NCBI RefSeq assembly: GCF_040183065.1
Contig: NW_027185502.1
Span: 1,291,501-1,355,500, forward strand
Source: Periplaneta americana
Lineage: Eukaryota > Arthropoda > Insecta > Blattodea > Blattidae
Length of the DNA stretch: 64,000 nt
Direction of reading: 5' to 3'
A model generated the notes under the pieces. It did no database searches. It saw nothing but the letters and a program-made list of their open reading frames with translations, and was not told where the DNA came from. Shown here piece after piece: positions 33,493 through 46,028 of the stretch (the first letter of the stretch is position 1; every line of letters starts with the position of its first letter). The position numbers were made by a program, and so were the translations under genes.

Positions 33493-33673
33493 CACAGTCT
33501 ATTATATACAGTCATTAAGCTCAAAACGTAGTAAATATGCATCCACAGATATATCCTAACCACTAGTTTCGCTAAAATCGCCTCATTATAGACAATGCGA
33601 AATATTACCGGCACAGTCTATTGTTCCTAGACCCTCACAACTCACGCTGCGTGATTGTATTTCCTAGACTGTG
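33493..33673. mobile_element. MITE Z copy within array unit 1 (one per unit)
   Basis: It starts 'cacagtctattatatacagt' and ends with the inverted form. Counterparts begin at 36970, 40477, 43950, 47456, 50964 and 54428. In unit 7 the right end keeps the most complete inverted repeat ('gattgtatatactagactgt'). A solo relative is at 23363. No target duplication survives. Confidence 0.7.
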
Positions 33674-34271
33674 GCATTGATACATACAGTGGTGCACCCA
33701 AGGGGATATTAAAAGTGCTCTGGTCAACCCCAATTGAGAATGGGGAAAGGAATAAAAGATTGCAAGAATAAATAAATAAAGTTATTAATTTAATTAAGTG
33801 TGTGTGTATATATTAATTAATAAATGAACAAATAAATTAATAAACAAATCGGTAGGTAAGTAAATAAATAAATACATAAATATATAAAGATGGAAAGAGG
33901 TGCTATGAAGGATTAAATTACCTTACCGTCTTACTTTTTGTTACTGTAGGAAGTGTGTGTGTTTGAAAATTAATATGTAAACACGCCAGTAGGTGATTAG
34001 ATTTTTCTACAACAGACTGTAATTTTGAAAGACTCGAACTTTCCACAATATCTGAAGTTGTGTTAACTTTTATTTGGAGCGTGGCTACCAGACTTAACTC
34101 TTTACACAGACAAGCACATTTAATTGACAATGTCTGTACTTCTCAAAATATCCTAGTTTTGCGTAGGGGTTCCGATATACAGGTCTAATGCTGGTCCATA
34201 TCAATGACATTGGTTATAAATGACTTTCCCACCCCATATTTTAGGGTGCACCACATGCCTGCACAGACACG

Positions 34272-34318
34272 AACGATCATCCAACCAGAATGGGGGGAAA
34301 CGCGTGGTAAACACGTTA
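34272..34318 (-). mobile_element. SINE core fragment within array unit 1 (one per unit)
   Basis: 'acgatcatccaaccagaatg' followed by 'gcgtggtaaacac' is the reverse complement of part of the SINE at 59440-59485. It repeats at the same place in units 2-6. A second, weaker trace lies near 35343. Confidence 0.55.
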
Positions 34319-34437
34319 ATGGCCAGAGTGTATTAAAACGTTACGGTATCTGTAGCAGACTGATTATGAATTGACTTTCCAAACCATATGTCTAGATGTA
34401 CCTATGGAAACAAATAAAGAATAGTAAAAATAAACTC

Positions 34438-34495
34438 ACCCTTACTTCAAAAACCCAGCGCGGTGGGGGCCGCTTCAGTTGCACTTTGTCGGGCG
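34438..34495 (-). other. GC-rich, splice-bounded island in the array unit
   Basis: On the minus strand a pyrimidine-rich stretch ends in 'tttctttag', followed by about 58 GC-rich bases and then GTGAGT. Two of the three frames stay open; one reads 'KVQLKRPPPRW' in units 1-2 and 'KVQLKRPPPPW' in later units. It could be a microexon, but no partner exon or protein family was recognised. The island recurs at about 37915, 41420, 44895, 48400 and 51910. Confidence 0.3.
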
Positions 34496-35540
34496 CTCTA
34501 AAGAAAAGAAATGACAGTATATAATAAATTAATGTCATTAAATAATTTTTATAGACAGGAAGTAACAATAATTAGATTCATGCCGCGTTGAATATAAAAT
34601 ATATTTGATCGAAATTTGGACTTCTCGCCCGCTGATGTCTGATGCAGAACACACAGCTCAAACAAAATGAATTAAAAAATAGAGGTCACTACCTGAGCCG
34701 TGTGTCATCATCTGTGGCTCAATGAACGAGAACAACATCAATTCGATATATCATTTATCCAATCGATTAACACTGTAAACCAAGAAGAATACAGAATCAT
34801 TAACCCTACGGAAAAAAACATTTAACGACACATCAAGAGATGGTGAAAAATGCTAGATCTGTAAAAGGAAAATTGCCTAAACCGAGCAAAAACTAACGGA
34901 TGATTGTGATGAATATGAATCTGAAACTTGCTGAAGATGGCAGAGAGAAACGCATGAATACAATGACAAAAAAGTTCTCATCATCACGTAAATAAGTAAC
35001 TGGTAAATTTACAATTATTATTAATTAATCACTAATGTAGAAATGTAACCTTAATTTGTATACATATTGAAAAGAAAAAAAAGACATAGGCTACTTAGTA
35101 TGTAATCTGAATTATTTTTTCTAGCATCAGACTGTATGTCCCCCTTCAACCTATTCCCAGACTGTGGGTCCTACTACAGTGTGTGGCTGAGTTCTCGGAT
35201 ACGAATACATTATTTAAGCCATATTAGACAGTTGAATATCAATTAAGACATTAAGAATAATCCCTGTCGCACCAGCAAATGAAGTTCTAGGGCCAATCTT
35301 CAGGCTATTGGGATGACGTTCACTTGCTTGCAGAGAGGTTAACGATCATCCAACAAGTATGGGAGTAACGTGCTTACGTAATACAAATATTTGCAGGGAG
35401 TGAACAAAAGTATTCATAGCACCAATCCATCACCCTACTAAGTCCGCGATTCTAATTCTTCATTCCCATTCCTTTTCAAATTTTATAAGACACTCAACAT
35501 TATCATATACGCCTACAAGAATATTGGCACATTTGCAAGG

Positions 35541-38500
35541 ATTAGGGCCTATCTGCCGTTATTTCTTGAGTCACATACACTTTGGAGAAAAATGAAATTT
35601 GTATTTATCTTATTGTATTATGAAATTCTGTAGTGGAACAAATTGTAAAAATGTATTTCTTTAACCAAGAATTTTCTGTCGTGTTGGAGCAGAAAATAAG
35701 ATTTTTTGAAGTGACTAAATAGCGAACGAACTTAGATTTCAAATCAGTACTTTTTCATCTTAACCAGCGCAGACGGGCTTCCGTCAATGCAAGTCACTCT
35801 ACATTATAATATGAGCAAACAGACAGGCTTTCTTGGGTCCCGCATGGACTGAGCTTATAAAACCCAGGATCAATGGGCCAGTCTTATATGTTAACTTGCT
35901 TTGTAGGTTCATCGGAACCCAAGTCTGACGACAAGCAGTTACGGGCGTGAGTCATGTCTGATGTGCAGGTGACTATTTTCTATAGCATTCAATAGAAGTG
36001 CATTATCCGTGTCTATTTTTACTTTAATATTGCAGAACTTTCGATCACAAATCGAACGAGTGGTCGCAAAGATCTGTAGCTGCTCTCCATGCCGAGATAT
36101 TATTGAAGTAGGCATCGCGGCAAAGCTAATGTTATACGTAATTTCGACGCCCTCATGCTCATAGCGAGGGGTGGTGACGTCATTGGATGTGGTCGCAGAA
36201 GTTACATTGGTTCATGTCCTAAGTATTAATGATATTAGCATTCGATTGTGGTTTCAAGAGTAGTTACAGTAAGTACTTGAAATAGTCACTATTTGTGTCA
36301 CTATTGATTTCGGAACGGATAGCCTAGCCTGCATTTCTTCGCTCAATATGAATCGGCCACATTGATGGCAAAAGCGAAATTAATGACTTGTTGTATCCAA
36401 TTTGTTCTTCTGAGCAAAACATGACAAGAGGTGCTCTAAGCAAACTGCTCATGAACTATTTCAAAGGCAAATTATACAGGTCAGTTGTTGCTTTGGCAGA
36501 AGAATTTATGCTAAATAATCACATTGCTTCTATTACAATCTTAAAAACAGCGAAGTTCATATTGAAGGAGATAAATGAATTGTGAACTATTTTGCTAGTA
36601 ATATCATTATAAAATATTCAGTTTAATACTTTTCTTTTCTAAGAACCAAGATTTTGTTGTATAGTGTCGTGCTGTGAATTTAATATTACTACAAGTTACA
36701 TTTTGCTGCTAGGGCATGCATCCTATTTTATTTCGCTACTTTTCCGTTACTCGCCCGGTATAAATTAATATATTGTGATTGTTCTTTACATTATAAAAAT
36801 AACGGATTTCGCAATATGGCTGTAGACATAATAAAGTAATTTAATTTGGCTATAAACACAACCGACATTTCAACGCTTCAGGGCTATGCATTCTGAATAA
36901 AACATACTTATATTTTATGTTAACGTCAACACGCAAAAAAATAACGACATTAAATATTGTGAGAATGGACACAGTCTATTATATACAGTCATTAAGCTCA
37001 AAACGTAGTAAATATGCATCCACAGATATATCCTAACCACTAGTTTCGCTAAAATCGCCTCATTATAGACAATGCGAAATATTACCGGCACAGTCTATTG
37101 TTCCTAGACCCTCACAACTCACGCTGCGTGATTGTATTTCCTAGACTGTGGCATTGATACAAACAGTGGTGCACCCAAGGGGATATTAAAAGTGCTCTGG
37201 TCAACCCAAATTGAGAATGGGGAAAGGAATAAAAGATTGTAAGAAAAAATAAATAAAGTTATTAATTTAATTAAGTGTATATATATATTAATTAATAAAT
37301 GAACAAATAAATTAATAAACAAATCGGTAGGTAAGTAAATAAATAAATACATAAATATATAAAGATGGAAAGAGGTACTATGAAGGATTAAATTACCTTA
37401 CCATCTTACTTTTTGTTACTGTAGGAAGTGTGTGTGTTTGAAAATTAATATGTAAACACGCCAGTAGGTGATTAGATTTTTCTACAACAGACTGTAATTT
37501 TGAAAGACTCGAACTTTCCACAATATCTGAAGTTGTGTTAACTTTTATTTGGAGCGTGGCTACCAGACTTAACTCTTTACACAGACAAGCACATTTAATT
37601 GACAATGTCTGTACTTCTCAAAATATCCTAGTTTTGCGTAGGGGTTCCGATATACAGGTCTAATGCTGGTCCATATCAATGACATTGGTTATAAATGACT
37701 TTCCCACCCCATATTTTAGGGTGCACCACATGCCTGCACAGACACGAACGATCATCCAACCAGAATGGGGGGAAACGCGTGGTAAACACGTTAATGGCCA
37801 GAGTGTATTAAAACGTTACGGTATCTGTAGCAGACTGATTATGAATTGACTTTCCAAACCATATGTCTAGATGTACCTATGGAAACAAATAAAGAATAGT
37901 AAAAATAAACTCACCCTTACTTCAAAAACCCAGCGCGGTGGGGGCCGCTTCAGTTGCACTTTGTCGGGCGCTCTAAAGAAAAGAAATGACAGTATATAAT
38001 AAATTAATGTCATTAAATAATTTTTATAGACAGGAAGTAACAATAATTAGATTCATGCCGCGTTGAATATAAAATATATTTGATCGAAATTTGGACTTCT
38101 CGCCCGCTGATGTCTGATGCAGAACACACAGCTCAAACAAAATGAATTAAAAAATAGAGGTCACTACCTGAGCCGTGTGTCATCATCTGTGGCTCAATGA
38201 ACGAGAACAACATCAATTCGATATATCATTTATCCAATCGATTAACACTGTAAACCAAGAAGAATACAGAATCATTAACCCTACGGAAAAAAACATTTAA
38301 CGACACATCAAGAGATGGTGAAAAATGCTAGATCTGTAAAAGGAAAATTGCCTAAACCGAGCAAAAACTAACGGATGATTGTGATGAATATGAATCTGAA
38401 ACTTGCTGAAGATGGCAGAGAGAAACGCATGAATACAATGACAAAAAAGTTCTCATCATCACGTAAATAAGTAACTGGTAAATTTACAATTATTATTAAT

Positions 38501-39048
38501 TAATCACTAATGTAGAAATGTAACCTTAATTTGTATACATAATGAAAAGAAAAAAAAGACATAGGCTACTTAGTATGTAATCTGAATTATTTTTTCTAGC
38601 ATCAGACTGTATGTCCCCCTTCAACCTATTCCCAGACTGTGGATCCTACTACAGTGTGTGGCTGAGTTCTCGGATACGAATACATTATTTAAGCCATATT
38701 AGACAGTTGAATATCAATTAAGACATTAAGAATAATCCCTGTCGCACCAGCAAATGAAGTTCTAGGGCCAATCTTCAGGCTATTGGGATGATGTTCACTT
38801 GCTTGCAGAGAGGTTAACGATCATCCAACAAGTATGGGAGTAACGTGCTTTCAACACGATGAACCCTTGTCCACTAAAACTTTACGTAATACAAATATTT
38901 GCAGGTAGTGAACAAAAGTATTCATAGCACCAATCCATCACCCTACTAATTCCGCGATACTAATTCTTCATTCCTGTTCCATTTCAGATTTTATAAGACA
39001 CTCAACATTATCATATACGCCTACAAGAATACTGGCTCATTTGCAAGG
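35541..39048 (+). repeat. Array unit 2
   Basis: Type A start. It carries the long junction type B at its end, with the extra 33 bases at about 38850-38882 ('tcaacacgatgaacc' onward). The 65-codon frame is open here. Confidence 0.95.
35850..35885 (+). promoter_or_regulatory. TATA and initiator-like pair in the array unit
   Basis: TATAAAA at 35856-35862 is followed by an arthropod initiator-like 'CCAGTCT' whose A lies at 35880, 24 bases after the first T. That is slightly shorter than the usual spacing. The pair repeats in units 3-7. In unit 1 the TATA is mutated to 'ttaaaaaa'. No transcript evidence is available from sequence alone. Confidence 0.25.
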
Positions 39049-42000
39049 ATTAGGGCCTATCTGCCGTTATTTCTTGAGTCACATACACTTTTGAGAAAAA
39101 TGAAATTAGTATTTATCTTATTATATTATGAAATTCTGTAGTGCAATAAACTGTAAAAATATATTTCTTTAATCAAGAATTTTCTGTCGTCTTGGAGCAG
39201 AAAATAAGATTTTTTGAAATGACTAAATAGCGAACGAACTTAGATTTCAAATTAGTACCGTTTCATCTTAACCAGCGCACACTGGCTTGCGTCAATGCAA
39301 GTCACTCTACATTATAATACGAGCAAACAGTCAGGCGTTCTAGGGTCCCGCATGGACTGAGCTTATAAAACCCAGGGTCAATGGGCCAGTCTGAAATGTT
39401 AACTTGCTTTGTATGTTCATCGGAACCCAAGTCTGACGACAAGCAGTTACGGGCGTGAGTCATGTCTGATGTGCAGGTGACTATTTTCTATAGCTTTCAA
39501 TAGAAGTGCATTGTCCGTGTCTATTTTTACTTTAATATTGCAGAACTTTCGATCACAAATCGAACGAGTGGTCGCAAAGATCTGTAGCTGCTCTCGATGC
39601 CGAGATATTATTGAAGTAGGCATGGCGGCAAAGCTAATGTTATACGTAATTTCGACGCCCTCATGCTCACAGCGAGGGGTGGTGACGTCATTGGATGTGG
39701 TCGCAGAAGTTACATTGGTTCATGTCCTAAGTATTAATGATATTAGCATTCGATTGTGGTTTCAAGAGTAGTTACAGTAAGTACTTGAAATAGTCACTAT
39801 TTGTGTCACTATTGATTTCGGAACGGATAGCCTAGCCTGCATTTCTTCGCTCAATATGAATCGGCCACATTGATGGCAAAAGCGAAATTAATGACTTGTT
39901 GTATCCAATTTGTTCTTCTGAGCAAAACATGACAAGAGGTGCTCTACGCAAACTGCTCATGAACTATTTCAAAGGCAAATTATACAGGTCAGTTGTTGCT
40001 TTGGCAGAAGAATTTATGCTAAATAGTCACCATGCTTCTATTACAATCTTAAAAACGGCGAAGTTCATATTGAAGGAGATAAATGAATTGTGAACTATTT
40101 TGCTAGTAATATCATTATAAAATATTCAGTTTAATACTTTTCTTTTCTTAGAACCAAGATTTTGTTGTATAGTGTCGTGCTGTGAATTTAATATTACTAC
40201 AAGTTACATTTTGCTGCTAGGGCATGCATCCTATTTTATTTCGCTACTTTTCCGTTATCGCCCGGTATAAATTAATATATTGTGATTGTTCTTTACATTA
40301 TAAAAATAACGGATTTCGCAATATGGCTGTAGACATAATAAAGTAATTTAATTTGGCTATAAACACATCCGACATTTCAACGCTTCAGGGCTATGCATTC
40401 TGAATAAAACATAGTTATATTTTATGTTAACGTCAACACGCAAAAAAATAACGACATTAAATATTGTGAGAATGGACACAGTCTATTATATACAGTCATT
40501 AAGCTCAAAACGTAGTAAATATGCATCCACAGATATATCCTAACCACTAGTTTCGCTAAAATCGCCTCATTATAGACAATGCGAAATATTACCGGCACAG
40601 TCTATTGTTCCTAGACCCCCACAACTCACGCTTCGCGATTGTATTTCCTAGACTGTGGCATTGATACATACAGTGGTGCACCCAAGGGGATATTAAAAGT
40701 GCTCTGGTCAACCCAAATTGAGAATGGGGAAAGGAATAAAAGATTGTAAGAAAAAATAAATAAAGTTATTAATTTAATTAAATGTATGTATATATTAATT
40801 AATAAATGAACAAATAAATTAATAAACAAATCGGTAGGTAAGTAAATAAATAAATACATAAATATATAAAGATGGAAAGAGGTGCTATGAAGGATTAAAT
40901 TACCTTACCGTCTTAATTTTTGTTACTGTAGGAAGTGTGTGTGTTTGAAAATTAATATGTAAACACGCCAGTAGGTGATTAGATTTTTCTACAACAGACT
41001 GTAATTTTGAAAGACTCGAACTTTCCACAATATCTGAAGTTGTGTTAACTTTTATTTGGAGCGTGGCTACCAGACTTAACTCTTTACACAGACAAGCACA
41101 TTTAATTGACAATGTCTGTACTTCTCAAAATATCCTAGTTTTGCGTAGGGGTTCCGATATACAGGTCTAATGCTGGTCCATATCAATGACATTGGTTATA
41201 AATGACTTTCCCACCCCATATTTTAGGGTGCACCACATGCCTGCACAGACACGAACGATCATCCAACCAGAATGGGGGGAAACGCGTGGTAAACACGTTA
41301 ATGACCAGAGTGTATTAAAACGTTACGGTATCTGTAGCAGAGTGATTATGAATTGACTTTCCAAACCATATGTCTAGATGTACCTATGGAAACAAATAAA
41401 GAATAGTAAAAATAAACTCACCCTTACTTCAATAGCCCAGGGCGGTGGGGGCCGCTTCAGTTGCACTTTGTCGGGCGCTCTAAAGAAAAGAAATGACAGT
41501 ATATAATAAATTAATGTCATTAAATAATTTTTATAGACAGGAAGTAACAATAATTAGATTCATGCCGCGTTGAATATAAAATATATTTGATCGAAATTTG
41601 GACTTCTCGCCCGCTGATGTCTGATGCAGAACACACAGCTCAAACAAAATGAATTAAAAAATAGAGGTCACTACCTGAGCCGTGTGTCATCATCTGTGGC
41701 TCAATGAACGAGAACAACATCAATTCGATATATCATTTATCCAATCGATTAACACTGTAAACCAAGAAGAATACAGAATCATTAACCCTACGGAAAAAAA
41801 CATTTAACGACACATCAAGAGATGGTGAAAAATGCTAGATCTGTAAAAGGAAAATTGCCTAAACCGAGCAAAAACTAACGGATGATTGTGATGAATATGA
41901 ATCTGAAACTTGCTGAAGATGGCAGAGAGAAACGCATGAATACAATGACAAAAAAGTTCTCATCATCACGTAAATAAGTAACTGGTAAATTTACAATTAT

Positions 42001-42522
42001 TATTAATTAATCACTAATGTAGAAATGTAACCTTAATTTGTATACATAATGAACAGAAAAAAAAGACATAGGCTACTTAGTATGTAATCTGAATTATTTT
42101 TTCTAGCATCAGACTGTATGTCCCCCTTCAACCTATTCCCAGACTGTGGGTCCTACTACAGTGTGTGGCTGAGTTCTCGGATACGAATACATTATTTAAG
42201 CCATATTAGACAGTTGAATATCAATTAAGACATTAAGAGTAATCCCTGTCGCACCAGCAAATGAAGTTCTAGGGCCAATCTTCAGGCTGTTGGGATGACG
42301 TTCACTTGCTTGCAGAGAGGTTAACGATCATCCAACAAGTATGGGAGTAACGTGCTTACGTAATACAAATATTTGCTGGCAGTGAACAAAAGTATTCATA
42401 GCACCAATCCATCACCCTACTAAGTCCGCGATTCTAATTCTTCATTCCTATTCCTTTTCAAATTTTATAAGACACTCAACATTATCATATACGCCTACAA
42501 GAATATTGGCACATTTGCAAGG
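39049..42522 (+). repeat. Array unit 3
   Basis: Type B start, type A end. Lacks one C in 'ccgttatcgcccgg' near 40254. From here on the GC-rich island reads 'aatagcccagggcgg' in place of 'aaaacccagcgcgg' (units 1-2). Confidence 0.95.
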
Positions 42523-45500
42523 ATTAGGGCCTATCTGCCGTTATTTCTTGAGTCACATACACTTTGGAGAAAAATGAAATTTGTATTTATCTTATTGTAT
42601 TATGAAATTCTGTAGTGGAACAAATTGTAAAAATGTATTTCTTTAACCAAGAATTTTCTGTCGTGTTGGAGCAGAAAATAAGATTTTTTGAAGTGACTAA
42701 ATAGCGAACGAACTTAGATTTCAAATCAGTACTTTTTCATCTTAACCAGCGCAGACGGGCTTCCGTCAATGCAAGTCACTCTACATTATAATATGAGTAA
42801 ACAGACAGGCTTTCTTGGGTCCCGCATGGACTGAGCTTATAAAACCCGGTGTCAATGGGCCAGTCTTATATGTTAACTTGCTTTGTAGGTTCATCGGAAC
42901 CCAAGTCTGACGACAAGCAGTTACGGGCGTGAGTCATGTCTGATGTGCAGGTGACTATTTTCTATAGCTTTCAATAGAAGTGCATTGTCCGTGTCTATTT
43001 TTACTTTAATATTGCAGAACTTTCGATCACAAATCGAACGAGTGGTCGCAAAGATCTGTAGCTGCTCTCCATGCCGAGATATTATTGAAGTAGGCATCGC
43101 GGCAAAGCTAATGTTATACGTAATTTCGACGCCCTCATGCTCATAGCGAGGGGTGGTGACGTCATTGGATGTGGTCGCAGAAGTTACATTGGTTCATGTC
43201 CTAAGTATTAATGATATTAGCATTCGATTGTGGTTTCAAGAGTAGTTACAGTAAGTACTTGAAATAGTCACTATTTGTGTCACTATTGATTTCGGAACGG
43301 ATAGCCTAGCCTGCATTTCTTCGCTCAATATGAATCGGCCACATTGATGGCAAAAGCGAAATTAATGACTTGTTGTATCCAATTTGTTCTTCTGAGCAAA
43401 ACATGACAAGAGGTGCTCTACGCAAACTGCTCATGAACTATTTCAAAGGCAAATTATACAGGTCAGTTGTTGCTTTGGCAGAAGAATTTTGCTAAATAGT
43501 CACCATGCTTCTATTACAATCTTAAAAACGGCGAAGTTCATATTGAAGGAGATAAATGAATTGTGAACTATTTTGCTAGTAATATCATTATAAAATATTC
43601 AGTTTAATACTTTTCTTTTCTTAGAACCAAGATTTTGTTGTATAGTGTCGTGCTGTGAATTTAATATTACTACAAGTTACATTTTGCTGCTAGGGCATGC
43701 ATCCTATTTTATTTCGCTACTTTTCCGTTACTCGCCCGGTATAAATTAATATATTGTGATTGTTCTTTACATTATAAAAATAACGGATTTCGCAATATGG
43801 CTGTAGACATAATAAAGTAATTTAATTTGGCTATAAACACAACCGACATTTCAACGCTTCAGGGCTATGCATTCTGAATAAAACATAGTTATATTTTATG
43901 TTAACGTCAACACGAAAAAAATGACGACATTAAATATTGTGAGAATGGACACAGTCTATTATATACAGTCATTAAGCTCAAAACGTAGTAAATATGCATC
44001 CACAGATATATCCTAACCACTAGTTTCGCTAAAATCGCCTCATTATAGACAATGCGAAATATTACCGGCACAGTCTATTGTTCCTAGACCCCCACAACTC
44101 ACGCTTCGCGATTGTATTTCCTAGACTGTGGCATTGATACATACAGTGGTGCACCCAAGGGGATATTAAAAGTGCTCTGGTCAACCCAAATTGAGAATGG
44201 GGAAAGGAATAAAAGATTGTAAGAAAAAATAAATAAAGTTATTAATTTAATTAAATGTATGTATATATTAATTAATAAATGAACAAATAAATTAATAAAC
44301 AAATCGGTAGGTAAGTAAATAAATAAATACATAAATATATAAAGATGGAAAGAGGTGCTATGAAGGATTAAATTACCTTACCGTCTTACTTTTTGTTACT
44401 GTAGGAAGTGTGTGTGTTTGAAAATTAATATGTAAACACGCCAGTAGGTGATTAGATTTTTCTACAACAGACTGTAATTTTGAAAGACTCGAACTTTCCA
44501 CAATATCTGAAGTTGTGTTAACTTTTATTTGGAGCGTGGCTACCAGAATTAACTCTTTACACAGACAAGCACATTTAATTGACAATGTCTGTACTTCTCA
44601 AAATATCCTAGTTTTGCGTAGGGGTTCCGATATACAGGTCTAATGCTGGTCCATATCAATGACATTGGTTATAAATGACTTTCCCACCCCATATTTTAGG
44701 GTGCACCACATGCCTGCACAGACACGAACGATCATCCAACCAGAATGGGGGGAAACGCGTGGTAAACACGTTAATGGCCAGAGTGTATTAAAACGTTACG
44801 GTATCTGTAGCAGAGTGATTATGAATTGACTTTCCAAACCATATGTCTAGATGTACCTATGGAAACAAATAAAGAATAGTAAAAATAAACTCACCCTTAC
44901 TTCAATAGCCCAGGGCGGTGGGGGCCGCTTCAGTTGCACTTTGTCGGGCGCTCTAAAGAAAAGAAATGACAGTATATAATAAATTAATGTCATTAAATAA
45001 TTTTTATAGACAGGAAGTAACAATAATTAGATTCATGCCGCGTTGAATATAAAATATATTTGATCGAAATTTGGACTTCTCGCCCGCTGATGTCTGATGC
45101 AGAACACACAGCTCAAACAAAATGAATTAAAAAATAGAGGTCACTACCTGAGCCGTGTGTCATCATCTGTGGCTCAATGAACGAGAACAACATCAATTCG
45201 ATATATCATTTATCCAATCGATTAACACTGTAAACCAAGAAGAATACAGAATCATTAACCCTACGGAAAAAAACATTTAACGACACATCAAGAGATGGTG
45301 AAAAATGCTAGATCTGTAAAAGGAAAATTGCCTAAACCGAGCAAAAACTAACGGATGATTGTGATGAATATGAATCTGAAACTTGCTGAAGATGGCAGAG
45401 AGAAACGCATGAATACAATGACAAAAAAGTTCTCATCATCACGTAAATAAGTAACTGGTAAATTTACAATTATTATTAATTAATCACTAATGTAGAAATG

Positions 45501-46028
45501 TAACCTTAATTTGTATACATAATGAACAGAAAAAAAAGACATAGGCTACTTAGTATGTAATCTGAATTATTTTTTCTAGCATCAGACTGTATGTCCCCCT
45601 TCAACCTATTCCCAGACTGTGGGTCCTACTACAGTGTGTGGCTGAGTTCTCGGATACGAATACATTATTTAAGCCATATTAGACAGTTGAATATCAATTA
45701 AGACATTAAGAGTAATCCCTGTCGCACCAGCAAATGAAGTTCTAGGGCCAATCTTCAGGCTGTTGGGATGACGTTCACTTGCTTGCAGAGAGGTTAACGA
45801 TCATCCAACAAGTATGGGAGTAACGTGCTTTCAACACGATGAACCCTTGTCCACTAAAACTTTACGTAATACAAATATTTGCAGGTAGTGAACAAAAGTA
45901 TTCATAGCACCAATCCATCACCCTACTAATTCCGCGATACTAATTCTTCATTCCTGTTCCATTTCAGATTTTATAAGACACTCAACATTATCATATACGC
46001 CTACAAGAATACTGGCTCATTTGCAAGG
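42523..46028 (+). repeat. Array unit 4
   Basis: Type A start, type B end. It has a one-base deletion in 'gaattttgcta' at about 43485, shared only with unit 5, and 'accagaattaac' near 44544, also shared only with unit 5. Confidence 0.95.

Larger units (their letters stand above)
32064..35540 (+). repeat. Array unit 1 (diverged left edge)
   Basis: The first 600 bases differ from all other units: 'gcttaaaaaacccggg' replaces 'gcttataaaaccca'. The short plus-strand frame near 32905 has a stop ('atcttataaac'). The microsatellite near 33796 is GT-expanded. It ends with the short junction type A. Confidence 0.9.

Noticed and set aside
36388..36585. 65-codon plus-strand frame in the array unit as a gene
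   Set aside because: It has a TTG start, a stop in unit 1 and a frameshift in units 4 and 5, and no recognisable fold. No evidence of selection.
37119..37352. 77-codon minus-strand frame (Leu/Phe/Ile/Asn-rich) in units 2-6
   Set aside because: It runs through an AAAT-rich low-complexity tract and the MITE end, and is absent in unit 1 because of a repeat-length change.
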